From positions 894,971-958,970 of the forward strand of contig NZ_JBDOQT010000002.1 of the NCBI RefSeq assembly GCF_039839785.1: 64,000 bases of DNA, in the 5' to 3' direction. Below, piece after piece: positions 25,529 through 33,937 of the stretch (its first letter is position 1; each line of letters starts with the position of its first letter). Origin of the DNA: Pelagibius sp. CAU 1746 (lineage in GTDB: Bacteria; Pseudomonadota; Alphaproteobacteria; Kiloniellales; Kiloniellaceae). Both the position numbers and the translations under genes were made by a program. The notes under the pieces are model-generated. The model was not told the DNA's origin. It ran no database searches and saw only the letters and a list, made by a program, of their open reading frames with translations.

Positions 25529-25624
25529 CGTCATGCCCCGGCTTGACCCGGGCATCCATTGCGCAGCCCGCAGGCTCTCGAGCGAATGGCACTATGGACC
25601 CTCGGGTCAAGCCTGAGGGTGACG
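25529..25624. repeat. REP-like palindromic element
   Basis: Begins CGTCATGCCCCGGCTTGACCC and ends with an imperfect reverse complement (GGACCCTCGGGTCAAGCCTGAGGGTGACG, shown here only by its edges 25597-25624), with about 40 bases between. This layout is common to intergenic repeats of Alphaproteobacteria. It lies between the ends of the pcaQ gene and the promoter of the oxidoreductase. Confidence 0.65.
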
Positions 25625-25639
25625 GTCGGAGGGAATGCC

Positions 25640-26560
25640 TCACCCCTGCTCCGCGGCGACCTCGCGGATCGCCTTCATAAGGATCTGCAGGCTCACCGAG
25701 GCGGGCATCTCGGCGCGCTGGGTGAGGCCGACGGGGCCTTGCGCCGGGGTGGCGTTGACCGGCAGGCGGGCCAGCAGGCCCTCGGCCAGGTCGTCGGCGA
25801 CCACGCCGTAGGAAATGATCCAGACCGCCTCGGTGGTGCGGGTGTAGCGCCGCGAGAAGTCCGGCGAGACCGACTCGATGACCTCGGGCAGGCGCGCCAC
25901 CCCTTGGCTGACCAGCAGGCGGTCGACCTCCGGGCGGATGATGGAGCGTAGGGTCGGCAGGATCACCGTGAAACCGGCGAGCTGGCCCAGCTCCACCGTC
26001 TCGTGCTGCAGCAGCGGGTGGCCGGGGCGGACGACGAAGACCACCTCCTCCGAATAGAGGTATTCGAAGGCCAGCGCCTGCATGGCGCGCGGCGCGGCCA
26101 GGCGCCCGACCACCAGGTCCAGGTCGCCCTGGCGCAGCTCCTGCAGCAGCAGCTCGTTGGGGCCGGTGATGATGCGCAGCGTGGCGCCCAGGCCCTCGGC
26201 CTTCGCGCGCAGCACCGCCCGGGGCATGATGCGGTTGGCCGTGGTCGGCAGGGCGCCGATCGCCAGGGTGTGGCCGCCGCGCGCCTGGGCCTGGGAGACC
26301 GAGTCGACGCCCTGGCGCAGGGCGGTCAGCGAGGCCCCGGCGTAGCGCTGGAAAGCCTCGCCGTAGCCGGTCAGGAAGACGCCGCGCCGCGAGCGCTCGA
26401 AGAGCGCCACGCCCAGGATGTCCTCCAGCTCGGCGATGGCCTTGGAGACCGCCGGCTGGGTGATGGCCAGGGCCTCCGCCGCGCCGCCGAAGCTGCGCCG
26501 GGCCGCGACCTCCAGGAAGCAGGCCAGGTGGCGGATCTTGATGCGGCTGTCGGGCGTCAC
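25640..26560 (-). CDS. pcaQ: LysR-type regulator of the protocatechuate operon, PcaQ
   Basis: A 306-residue LysR regulator: an N-terminal winged helix (residues 8-66, with the ALAITQPAVSKAIAELEDILG helix-turn-helix) and a periplasmic-binding-type effector domain (95-300). It is divergent from pcaDCHGB, the standard setting of pcaQ in Alphaproteobacteria, where it activates the operon in response to 3-carboxymuconate or carboxymuconolactone. The stretch between contains an ATAACC-N4-GG dyad that fits its site. Confidence 0.9.
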   Translation of the reverse strand: MTPDSRIKIRHLACFLEVAARRSFGGAAEALAITQPAVSKAIAELEDILGVALFERSRRGVFLTGYGEAFQRYAGASLTALRQGVDSVSQAQARGGHTLAIGALPTTANRIMPRAVLRAKAEGLGATLRIITGPNELLLQELRQGDLDLVVGRLAAPRAMQALAFEYLYSEEVVFVVRPGHPLLQHETVELGQLAGFTVILPTLRSIIRPEVDRLLVSQGVARLPEVIESVSPDFSRRYTRTTEAVWIISYGVVADDLAEGLLARLPVNATPAQGPVGLTQRAEMPASVSLQILMKAIREVAAEQG

Positions 26561-26564
26561 GTTT

Positions 26565-26582
26565 CATATCCATTTGGTTATG
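26565..26582. promoter_or_regulatory. Putative PcaQ binding site
   Basis: CATATCC ATTT GGTTATG (26565-26582) is an 18-base interrupted dyad ending five bases from the pcaQ start. Read on the minus strand it is ATAACC-AAAT-GGATAT, close to the ATAACC-N4-GGTTAA element reported for PcaQ in Sinorhizobium. It should serve autoregulation and, through its position, activation of the operon. Confidence 0.65.
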
Positions 26583-26667
26583 AAAAAATGAGAATATAGC
26601 ATTTTAAATTCCGAAATAGGCATGGAATGATGTGGCGAGATTGGCCAGCGGCTTTCGGTGGATAGGG

Positions 26668-26780
26668 GCCACCCCCACCTAGCCCTCCCCCATCGAAGGG
26701 GGAGGGGATCAGGAGGGAAAGCCGCACCTTAAGAGAGTCCCTCCCCCCTTGATGCGGGGAGGTTAGGTGGGGGGTGGGGC
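26668..26780. repeat. REP-like inverted repeat pair (CCCCCACC type)
   Basis: GCCACCCCCACCTAGCCCTCC at the left is mirrored by GGAGGTTAGGTGGGGGGTGG at the right, each arm also containing its own small hairpin (CCCTCCCCCATCGAAGGGGGAGGG on the left). This is the common CCCTCCCCC family of alphaproteobacterial REPs; a further copy lies at 36901-36940. Confidence 0.6.
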
Positions 26781-26809
26781 TGCTCCCGCGGTGCTGCACC
26801 TGCGCATTG

Positions 26810-26951
26810 CATCCTTCGAGACGCGCGCCCGGGCTTCCGCCCGGCCCCGCTCCTCAGGATGAGGCAGGGTTCCTTGCGGCACGAAGAACAGAGCCTCATG
26901 CTGAGAAGCCCGCGCCCCTGTGAAGCTTACCGGCGGGCGTCTCGAAGCACG
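26810..26951. repeat. Second intergenic palindromic repeat (CTTCGAGACGC type)
   Basis: CATCCTTCGAGACGC at the left pairs with GCGTCTCGAAG at the right (26937-26947), with internal CCTCAGGATGAGG and CCTCATGCTGAG motifs. It fills the rest of the 420-base pcaQ-pcaD gap, so the PcaQ site is about 420 bases from pcaD; the pcaD promoter itself may lie inside or after this element. Confidence 0.55.
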
Positions 26952-27002
26952 CGCTGCGGTGGTCCGACATCGCGAGCAGGATTAGGTGGAGGAGAAGGCT
27001 TT

Positions 27003-27797
27003 ATGGATTTCAGGTCGCTGAACGGTGTCGTGCTACACGTGGAGGATCTGGGCCCGGCCGACCGGCCGGCGCTGGTCTTCGCCAACTCGCTGGGCACCGA
27101 CTTCCGCATCTGGGACGACGTGGTGGCGCGGCTGATCGAGCGCTTCCGCATCGTGCTCTACGACAAGCGCGGCCACGGCCTGTCGGAGACGGGCGACAGC
27201 CCCTACAGCATCGACGACCACGTGGGCGACCTGGCGGCGCTGATGGACGACATCGCCGTCGAGGGCGCCATCGTCTGCGGCCTCTCGGTCGGCGGGCTCA
27301 TCGCCCAGGGGCTCTACGCCAGCCGCCCGGAGCTGGTCTCCGGCCTCATCCTCTGCGACACCGCCCACAAGATCGGCACGGAGGAGATGTGGAGCCAGCG
27401 CATGGCCGCCGTCGCGGAGGGCGGCATCGCGAGCATCGCCGATGCGATCCTGGAGCGCTGGTTCACCGAAGAATTCCGCGAGAGCGATCCCATCGCCCTG
27501 CAGGGCTGGCACGCCATGCTGACACGCACGCCGCTGGAAGGTTACCTGGGCACCTGCGCGGCGATCCGCGACGCCGACTTCACCGAAGAGGCCAGGAGAA
27601 TCGCCCTGCCGGCGCTCTGCGTCGTCGGCGAGGAGGACGGCGCGACGCCGCCGGAACTGGTCCGCCAGATGGCCGACCTGATCCCCGGCGCGCGCTACGA
27701 GGTGATCGCGGGGTCCGGGCACCTGCCCTGCATCGAGCGGCCCGCGCAGCTCGCCGAACTGATCCTCGACTTCACGGAGGGCAAGGGCCTTGTCTGA
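27003..27797 (+). CDS. pcaD: 3-oxoadipate enol-lactonase PcaD
   Basis: A 264-residue alpha/beta hydrolase opening the enol-lactone to 3-oxoadipate. The nucleophile Ser is in GLSVGGLIAQGLY (about residue 93), and the catalytic His is in GSGHLPCIERP near the C-terminus (about 240). The start at 27003 follows GGAGGAGAAGG; the upstream frame to 26859 runs through the repeat and is not coding. First gene of pcaDCHGB; its end overlaps pcaC by eight bases. Confidence 0.93.
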   Translation: MDFRSLNGVVLHVEDLGPADRPALVFANSLGTDFRIWDDVVARLIERFRIVLYDKRGHGLSETGDSPYSIDDHVGDLAALMDDIAVEGAIVCGLSVGGLIAQGLYASRPELVSGLILCDTAHKIGTEEMWSQRMAAVAEGGIASIADAILERWFTEEFRESDPIALQGWHAMLTRTPLEGYLGTCAAIRDADFTEEARRIALPALCVVGEEDGATPPELVRQMADLIPGARYEVIAGSGHLPCIERPAQLAELILDFTEGKGLV

Positions 27798-28194
27798 TGA
27801 AACGCGCAGGGAAGCCGGCCGCAAGACCCGCAGCGAGGTGCTGGGCGAGGCCTACGTCGCCGCCTCCGACGCCAGGCGCAGCGATTTCAACGCCGACTTC
27901 CTGGACTTCATCACCGAGGGCGCCTGGGGCTCGGTCTGGTCGCGTCCCGGCCTGACCCGGCGCGAGCGCAGCATGATCACCATCGCGTTGCTGGCCGCCG
28001 GCGGCCACTTCGAGGAGGTCGCCATGCACGTGCGCGCCACCGCCAACACCGGGGCCAGCCCCGAGGACATCAAGGAAGCGCTGCTGCACGTCGCCGTCTA
28101 CGCCGGCGTGCCGGCGGCCAACCAGGCCTTCAAGGTCGCCAAGCAAACCCTGGATGAGATGGCCGGGGAACAAACGGGTGGGGAAAAATCGTGA
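27790..28194 (+). CDS. pcaC: 4-carboxymuconolactone decarboxylase PcaC
   Basis: A 134-residue CMD-family protein converting 4-carboxymuconolactone to the enol-lactone with loss of CO2. The signature region with HVRATANTGASPEDIKEALLHVAVYAGVPAANQAF (about residues 80-115; key His and the NTGAS turn) is present. It starts at TTG inside the end of pcaD, an uncommon start that links its translation to pcaD. Length typical for the family. Confidence 0.93.
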   Translation: MSDETRREAGRKTRSEVLGEAYVAASDARRSDFNADFLDFITEGAWGSVWSRPGLTRRERSMITIALLAAGGHFEEVAMHVRATANTGASPEDIKEALLHVAVYAGVPAANQAFKVAKQTLDEMAGEQTGGEKS

Positions 28195-28219
28195 CCGAAG
28201 GAAAGCAGGAGACCCGGAA

Positions 28220-28945
28220 ATGACCGACTCCCCCAAACCCTACGCACCGCGCGACTGGGGCTCGCACCCCCCGCTCATCGCCCCGGACTACAAGTCGACA
28301 AACCTGCGCGGCGCCACCAAGCCGCTGGTCCCGATCAAGCAGAGCCTCTCCGAGCTGACCGGCCCGGTCTTCGGCCAGGACTCCCTCGGCGAGTTCGACA
28401 ACGACCTGACCAGGAACGGCCGCAAGGACGGCGCAGCGCCGGGGGAGCCGCTGGGCGAGCGCATCATCGTCTCCGGCAAGGTGGTCGACGAACTGGGACG
28501 GCCGCAGCCCGACATGCTGGTCGAGGTGTGGCAGGCCAACGCCGCCGGGCGCTATGTACACAAGGTGGACCAGCACAACGCGCCGCTGGACCCCAACTTC
28601 TTCGGCGGCGGGCGCTGCGTCACCGACGACCAGGGCGTCTACCGCTTCTATACGGTGAAGCCCGGCGCCTATCCCTGGGGCAACCACCCCAACGCCTGGC
28701 GGCCCAACCACATACACTTCTCGCTCTTCGGGCCCAGCCTCTGCACCCGCCTGGTGACGCAGATGTACTTCCCGGGCGACCCGCTGCTGGACCTGGACCC
28801 GATCTTCCTGGCCACCCCGGAAAAGGCGCGCGGCCGTCTGGTCTCCGAGTTCGACCTCTCGCTCACCGAGCCGGACTTCGCCCTGGGCTACCGCTTCGAC
28901 ATCGTGCTGCGCGGCCCGCGGGAAACCCCCATGGAAACGGCCTGA
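28220..28945 (+). CDS. pcaH: Protocatechuate 3,4-dioxygenase beta subunit PcaH
   Basis: A 241-residue Fe(III) intradiol dioxygenase subunit that carries the metal. Iron ligands are expected at Tyr in GRYVHK, Tyr in GAYPWGNH and the two His in RPNHIHFS. It opens protocatechuate to 3-carboxymuconate with PcaG. The start at 28220 follows GCAGGAGA; a longer frame from 28154 overlaps pcaC. Third gene in the operon. Confidence 0.95.
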   Translation: MTDSPKPYAPRDWGSHPPLIAPDYKSTNLRGATKPLVPIKQSLSELTGPVFGQDSLGEFDNDLTRNGRKDGAAPGEPLGERIIVSGKVVDELGRPQPDMLVEVWQANAAGRYVHKVDQHNAPLDPNFFGGGRCVTDDQGVYRFYTVKPGAYPWGNHPNAWRPNHIHFSLFGPSLCTRLVTQMYFPGDPLLDLDPIFLATPEKARGRLVSEFDLSLTEPDFALGYRFDIVLRGPRETPMETA

Positions 28946-28961
28946 GGAGGGGAGACGAGCC

Positions 28962-29579
28962 ATGACCCCTGGAAAGACCAAGGGAGGACAGACCCCCTCC
29001 CAGACCGTCGGCCCCTACTTCGCCTACGGCCTGACGCCGGAACAGTACGGCTACCCGCTGGCCTCCATCGCCTCCGCCGACCTCCGCTCGCCGGACGTCG
29101 AAGGCCGGCAGATCCGCATCGAGGGCCGCGTGCTGGACGGCAAGGGCGAGGCGGTGGACGACGCCATGATCGAGATCTGGCAGGCCGACCCGCAGGGCCG
29201 CTACGCCCATCCGGCCGACCCAAGCTTCAACAAAGGGCGCGGCAACATCTCCTTCAAGGGCTTCGGGCGCTGCGGCACCGGCAGCGACCCGGAGCACCGC
29301 TTCATCTTCGACAGCGTGAAGCCGGGCGCGGTGGACGACGAACAGGCCCCGCACATCAACGTCATCATCTTCATGCGCGGGCTGTTGAACCATCTCTACA
29401 CCCGCATCTACTTCGCCGACGAAGCCGACGTCAATGCGAAAGACCCGGTCCTGCAAAGCGTGCCGGCAGAGCGCCGCGACACCCTGATCGCGACGCCGGA
29501 CGAGAGCGGAGGCCTGCCGGTCTACCGCTTCGACATCCACATGCAGGGCGACCGCGAAACGGTCTTCTTCGACGTATGA
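28962..29579 (+). CDS. pcaG: Protocatechuate 3,4-dioxygenase alpha subunit PcaG
   Basis: A 205-residue partner of PcaH with the intradiol dioxygenase fold. It begins TPSQTVGPYFAYGLT (typical alpha N-terminus) and has DAMIEIWQADPQGRYAHP. As in other alpha subunits the iron-ligand set is incomplete. Follows pcaH by 16 bases with GGAGGGGAGA as the ribosome site. Confidence 0.95.
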   Translation: MTPGKTKGGQTPSQTVGPYFAYGLTPEQYGYPLASIASADLRSPDVEGRQIRIEGRVLDGKGEAVDDAMIEIWQADPQGRYAHPADPSFNKGRGNISFKGFGRCGTGSDPEHRFIFDSVKPGAVDDEQAPHINVIIFMRGLLNHLYTRIYFADEADVNAKDPVLQSVPAERRDTLIATPDESGGLPVYRFDIHMQGDRETVFFDV

Positions 29580-29589
29580 CGAGCCCTCG

Positions 29590-30930
29590 ATGAGCCTCCT
29601 GCCCTTCGACAGCGCCTTCCTGGGCCCGCTGCTCTCCGATGCGGAGACGGCGGAACTGCTGGACGACGCCGCGCAGATCCGCGCCATGCTGGTCTTCGAG
29701 GCGGCGCTGGCGCGGGCCGAGGGGCGCAGCGGGGTCATCCCGGAAGACGCCGCCGCGCGCATCGCGGCGGTGGCCGAAAAGCTGGAGATCGATCCGGCCG
29801 CCCTGGCCGAGGGCACGGCGCGCGACGGCATCCCGGTGCCGGCCCTGGTCGCGGAACTGCGCAGGGCGTTAGGTCGTGAAGAGGCCGCCTATGTGCACTG
29901 GGGTACGACCACCCAGGACGTCATGGACACGGGGCTCGTCCTGCGCCTGCGCCGCATTCTAGACATCTTCGACAAGCGGCTTGCCGCGTTGGGCGACAGG
30001 CTCGCCGCCCTGGCCGAGGCCGAGCGCGCCACCGTCATGCTGGCGCGCACCCGCGGGCAGCAGGCGACGCCGACGTCCTTCGGCCTCAAGGCCGCGGGCT
30101 GGCTGGCGCCGCTCGACCGTCACCGCGCGCGTCTCGCCGAACTGCGCCCGCGCCTGGAAGTGCTGAGCTTCGGCGGGGCGGCGGGCAACCTCTCCGCCCT
30201 GGGCGAACAAGGCACGGCCGTCGAGGCCGAGCTCGCCAAGGAGCTGGACCTGGCGGCGCCGCCAATGCCCTGGCACAGCCAGCGCGACGGCCTGGTGGAA
30301 CTCGGCAACTGGCTCGGTCTCGTCGGCGGCAGCCTGGGCAAGCTGGCCGGCGATGTCCTGCTGCTGTGCCAGAACGAAGTGGGCGAACTGCGCGAGGGAC
30401 CCCATGACGGACAAGCGGGCGGCGGCTCCTCCACCCTGCCGCAGAAGCGGAACCCGGTGCGCTCCGAAGCCGTGCTCTCCCTCGCCCGCCACGTCGCCGG
30501 CCTCACCGGGCAGATGCAGCAGACGGCGTTTCATGCCCAGGAGCGCGACGGCGTCGCCTGGCAGATGGAATGGCTGGTCCTGCCGCAGATGCTGGTCGCC
30601 ACGGGCGCGGCCCTGCGCCAGTCGCTGGACCTGCTGGCGGGCCTGCAGGTCGACCGCGCGAAGATGCGCGCCAACATCGAAGCCACCAATGGCCTCGCCC
30701 TGGCCGAGGCGGCGAGCTTCGCCCTTTCGGCTCACATGCCGCGCCCCGAGGCCCAGGCCCTGGTGAAAGAGGCCTGCAAGGAGGCGATGGCTTCCGGCCG
30801 CCCCCTGATGGAGATTCTCGCCGAGCGCACGGCGGCGCCCGTCGACTGGCAGGCCCTGGCCGACCCGGCCGCGCAACTCGGCGCTGCCGAGACCTTCATC
30901 GACCGCGTGCTGGCAGCGCGGCGGGACTGA
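29590..30930 (+). CDS. pcaB: 3-carboxy-cis,cis-muconate cycloisomerase PcaB
   Basis: A 446-residue member of the fumarase/aspartase superfamily that closes 3-carboxymuconate to 4-carboxymuconolactone. The signature GSSTLPQKRNP is at about residues 278-288 and the HWGTTTQDVMDT motif at 98-109. Length and order match the family. Last gene of pcaDCHGB; the next gene converges after three bases, so there is no room for a separate terminator. Confidence 0.95.
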   Translation: MSLLPFDSAFLGPLLSDAETAELLDDAAQIRAMLVFEAALARAEGRSGVIPEDAAARIAAVAEKLEIDPAALAEGTARDGIPVPALVAELRRALGREEAAYVHWGTTTQDVMDTGLVLRLRRILDIFDKRLAALGDRLAALAEAERATVMLARTRGQQATPTSFGLKAAGWLAPLDRHRARLAELRPRLEVLSFGGAAGNLSALGEQGTAVEAELAKELDLAAPPMPWHSQRDGLVELGNWLGLVGGSLGKLAGDVLLLCQNEVGELREGPHDGQAGGGSSTLPQKRNPVRSEAVLSLARHVAGLTGQMQQTAFHAQERDGVAWQMEWLVLPQMLVATGAALRQSLDLLAGLQVDRAKMRANIEATNGLALAEAASFALSAHMPRPEAQALVKEACKEAMASGRPLMEILAERTAAPVDWQALADPAAQLGAAETFIDRVLAARRD

Positions 30931-30933
30931 GCC

Positions 30934-31545
30934 TTACCACAGCGTCTTGCGCGCCCGTTCCGGCCATTCCTCGTCGTAGGCCGCGCCGCCGACGCGGTCC
31001 TCGCTCTGGGCGGCGAGGATTTGGCCGGGGGTCGGCAGGGACTTGGGGTCCACGTGGTTCTCTGGGTTCCACAGCTCGGAACGCACGATGGCCCGGGCGC
31101 ATTGGAAGAACACCGTCTCCACCGTGATCACCAGTACGCTGCGCGGCGCCTTTCCCTTGACCGCGAAGCGCTCCAGAAGCGCCGGATCGACGCTGATCTT
31201 CGCACGGCCGTTGACGCGGATGGTGGAGCCGGAGCCCGGCACCAGGAACAAAAGGGCGACGCGCGGGTCGTGCAGCAGGTTCTTCAGGGAATCGATGCGG
31301 TTGTTGCCGCGCCGGTCGGGCAGCATCAGCGTCTGCTCGTCCTCGATGTGCAGCACGCCGCCCAGCTCGCCGCGCGGCGAGCAGTCGAGGCCGCCGGGAC
31401 CGCTGGTCGCCAGGGCGACGAAGGGCGAAGCCTCGATGAAGGCGCGGTACTGCGGGGTGATGCGGCCGGTCTCTTTGACCAGCGAGGCTTCGCTGGGCCG
31501 GCCGTAGATTTCTTCCAGATGTTCGGCGGTGGTGATGGTGGTCAT
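30934..31545 (-). CDS. Pyridoxamine 5'-phosphate oxidase-family FMN protein (MSMEG_1061-like)
   Basis: A 203-residue split-barrel flavin-binding protein. The run SPFVALATSGPGGLDCSPRG (about 39-58), LMLPDRRGNNRIDSLKNLLHDPRVALLFLVPG and the C-terminal WNPENHVDPKSLPTPG match the stand-alone PPOX-fold family without the pyridoxamine specificity. Likely cytoplasmic with FMN or F420-like cofactor; reaction unknown. Converges on pcaB. Confidence 0.82.
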   Translation of the reverse strand: MTTITTAEHLEEIYGRPSEASLVKETGRITPQYRAFIEASPFVALATSGPGGLDCSPRGELGGVLHIEDEQTLMLPDRRGNNRIDSLKNLLHDPRVALLFLVPGSGSTIRVNGRAKISVDPALLERFAVKGKAPRSVLVITVETVFFQCARAIVRSELWNPENHVDPKSLPTPGQILAAQSEDRVGGAAYDEEWPERARKTLW

Positions 31546-31626
31546 TCACAAGGTTCCCAAGCGGATGGCAAAGGCGCGCGCGCATCGCCAGCGGAGCCGG
31601 CGGCCGGAAGGACTCCGGAACACCGG

Positions 31627-32193
31627 CTACTCGATCTCGATGTAGAAGGTCGCCCAAGGCCAGCGCAATTCGTCGTCGGCGGTCAACGGCCGGCCGTCGG
31701 GATAGGTATACACCACCCAAAGCGGCCCGCGCTGGCCGAGCCCCAGCGGCTTGCCGTCCTGACGGAGGCCGACGATCCAATCGAGCGCCTCGACCTCGGC
31801 CCAGGATATCTCGCTGGCGTAGCCGTCCAACGCCACCAGGGTGACGGTCGCGCCGGCGGCGCCCGCCGCGGCCAGAAGATCGCGCAGATAGGGGCCCTGG
31901 ACGTAGACCGGCTCCGGCCAGGCGTCGATTTTCAGTTCGACCGACTGCATGCCCAGTCCTTCCAGCATGGCAATGTCGAACTCGGTGGCCTTGTCGAACT
32001 TGCGCTCGTGATACTTCAGGAAGAAGTCCTTGTCCGCATCGAAGGGCGGGCGGTTGGCGTTCTCGATCTGACCGGCGACGGTCACCACCACCGCGCCCTC
32101 CGGCCTGGCCAGGCCCTCGGCGCGCAGGGGCGGGCCGTCCAGTCCGAAGAGGGCGACCAGCAAGAGAAGCGCAATGGCGCGGGTCGGGATCAT
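31627..32193 (-). CDS. Periplasmic oxidoreductase-like protein with molybdopterin-binding fold
   Basis: A 188-residue protein with a Sec signal (residues 1-25, ending LRA-EG). The rest, from VVVTVAGQIENANR to WPWATFYIEIE, resembles the SUOX/YedY-type molybdopterin-binding fold (PF00174) but is short. I cannot see the Cys that would bind molybdenum, so it may be a cofactor-free relative. No partner gene. It lies in the rear of RidA, 150 bases away. Confidence 0.55.
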   Translation of the reverse strand: MIPTRAIALLLLVALFGLDGPPLRAEGLARPEGAVVVTVAGQIENANRPPFDADKDFFLKYHERKFDKATEFDIAMLEGLGMQSVELKIDAWPEPVYVQGPYLRDLLAAAGAAGATVTLVALDGYASEISWAEVEALDWIVGLRQDGKPLGLGQRGPLWVVYTYPDGRPLTADDELRWPWATFYIEIE

Positions 32194-32342
32194 GGGCTTG
32201 TCCCTGTCCGAAAAGATGTGGCCGGCGGAAAGCGCCCCGGAGCGAGCAAGACGGACAAGCGCAAGGGGGCGGCCTCCTTCGACGCCGGGAAGCTTCGAGA
32301 GTGCCCAAGCGCCGGCGTTCTGGCAAGGGCGGGCGCCCCCGG

Positions 32343-32744
32343 CTAGCCTTTGTGAACCACCAGGTCGATCTCTACCCTGGCGTCGCGCGCCAAGGCGGTG
32401 ACGCCGACGGTGGTGCGCCCCGGCAGGCGGGCATCGTCTGGAAAGTACTCGGCGTAGACCTTGTTCATGCCGGGGTAGTCGCGCTTGAAGTCGGTGAGAT
32501 AGACCCGCGCGAAAACCGTGTCCGCCAGGCGTCCGCCGGCATGCTCGACGATGCGTTCCAGGTTCTTGAAAACCAGCCGCGTCTGGGTCTCGATGGCCTC
32601 CGGCATGGGGGCCTCCATGTCGTCGGGGTCGACCGGCAGTTGGCCTGTAACGTAGAGGAAAGGGCCCGCCTCCACGGCGTGGCTGTAGCGGGCACCCGGC
32701 GGCGCCGGCGCGGCATCGGGGGCGTTCAAGTGCTTCAAGGACAT
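32343..32744 (-). CDS. RidA family protein
   Basis: A 133-residue YjgF/YER057c/UK114-type protein, which deaminates reactive enamine/imine intermediates. The family Arg is in LPGRTTVGVTAL (Arg110), and the start ATG at 32744 follows GAGG at nine bases. The region upstream of 32744 is open in the same frame but is the antisense of LysR. It may detoxify imines from amine-oxidising enzymes such as the nearby DAO-family protein, which is inference. Confidence 0.88.
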   Translation of the reverse strand: MSLKHLNAPDAAPAPPGARYSHAVEAGPFLYVTGQLPVDPDDMEAPMPEAIETQTRLVFKNLERIVEHAGGRLADTVFARVYLTDFKRDYPGMNKVYAEYFPDDARLPGRTTVGVTALARDARVEIDLVVHKG

Positions 32745-32776
32745 GATATCAACCTCGCTCGATGTGAATTGGCGGA

Positions 32777-33658
32777 CTAGGAGGCCGTCTGCTTGGCGAC
32801 GGCGCGCAACGCTTTCAGTACGCGTGCGGTGACTTCTGCATCGCCTCCGGACGGATAGACCACGTAGGCCGGATAGTGAAAGACGGGCGCCTGAGGCACC
32901 AGCTTCAGCCGCCCCTCGGCCAGCGGGGCCTTCAGCAGGCGGCGCGGCAGGTAGGCCGAAGCGCGGTTCTGCAGCAGGTACTTCAGCCCCAGGGAGCCCA
33001 GTTCCATATAAAGGCCGGGCGTGACGATGTCGGGAAAGTTCAGGCTGTGGTCCGCCTGAAATTCCGGCCCCCAGTCGATGTAGATGTAGTTGCGGCCCAG
33101 TCTGCCGCCGGGCTTGCCGCCCTGCGCAGCGGGCGGGCGCGGTTCGCTGGAGACCAGCACCAGCTCTTCCTCGAACAGCATTTCCACCTCGAAGCCGGGC
33201 CGCCCCTGGGGCGTGTACATGACGCCGACGTCGATGGTGCCTTCGACGAGACGCTGCATCAGCGCCGAGGAAATGCCGGACAGCGTGCGGATCGCCACCT
33301 CCGGCGCCTTGGTCCGCATGCGCGCCAGCCAATCCAGCAGGAAGCCGTCCCACAGGCTGTACTGGCCGCCCACGGTCAGCGCCGCCTGGTAGCCCGGCGG
33401 CAGCGAAACCTCGAGCCGCGCCTGCTCCCAGACGCGAAGCATGGCGACGGCGTGCTTGTGGAACTGCGCCCCCGCCGGGGTCAGCATCGCCCCGGCCTTG
33501 CTGCGTTCGAAAAGCGGCTTGCCAAGCTGATCTTCGAGAACGCGGATGCGGGTCGAGACCGTCGACTGGGTGACATAGACGCGCTTGGCCGCCTCGACGA
33601 AGCTGCCGCTGTCGACCACGGCCAGGAAGGTGCGGGCGAGATCGATGTCCAAAGCCAA
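32777..33658 (-). CDS. LysR family transcriptional regulator
   Basis: A 293-residue LysR protein: winged helix (residues 3-62, with AAKRVYVTQSTVSTRIRVLEDQLG) and effector domain. It lies 32 bases upstream of RidA on the same strand, so the two are probably one transcript. The target and effector are not known. Confidence 0.88.
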   Translation of the reverse strand: MALDIDLARTFLAVVDSGSFVEAAKRVYVTQSTVSTRIRVLEDQLGKPLFERSKAGAMLTPAGAQFHKHAVAMLRVWEQARLEVSLPPGYQAALTVGGQYSLWDGFLLDWLARMRTKAPEVAIRTLSGISSALMQRLVEGTIDVGVMYTPQGRPGFEVEMLFEEELVLVSSEPRPPAAQGGKPGGRLGRNYIYIDWGPEFQADHSLNFPDIVTPGLYMELGSLGLKYLLQNRASAYLPRRLLKAPLAEGRLKLVPQAPVFHYPAYVVYPSGGDAEVTARVLKALRAVAKQTAS

Positions 33659-33814
33659 GGCACCCTTCGAAATTAACCGCGAAAGCCGCCGCGAGGCAGG
33701 CCAGGCCTATTATCGATTTTTCGAATGTTAATCCGCAATAAAATTCGTTTGTTAAATAGATTGGGCAAGCGCACCGTTCCGGGCAGCGGCGAATTGTCGC
33801 CGTCCCATGGAGTC

Positions 33815-33937
33815 ATGAAAATGGCATTCGGCAAATCGAGCAAACCGGCGAGCGGCAAGAGCGGCTCGTCCTCCCAGGTGAAGGCCGCCCCCAGCAAGGG
33901 CGCCGGCACCGGCAAGTCGGCTGCCCCGAAGAAGTAG
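33815..33937 (+). CDS. Small Lys/Ser/Gly-rich basic peptide, 40 aa
   Basis: A frame MKMAFGKSSKPASGKSGSSSQV... with many Lys, Ser, Gly and Ala, and GGAG just upstream. Such tiny basic proteins are often real small nucleic-acid-binding or ribosome-associated peptides, but low complexity also arises by chance. The start could be ATG 33815 or 33821. Placed divergently to the LysR gene. Confidence 0.4.
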   Translation: MKMAFGKSSKPASGKSGSSSQVKAAPSKGAGTGKSAAPKK

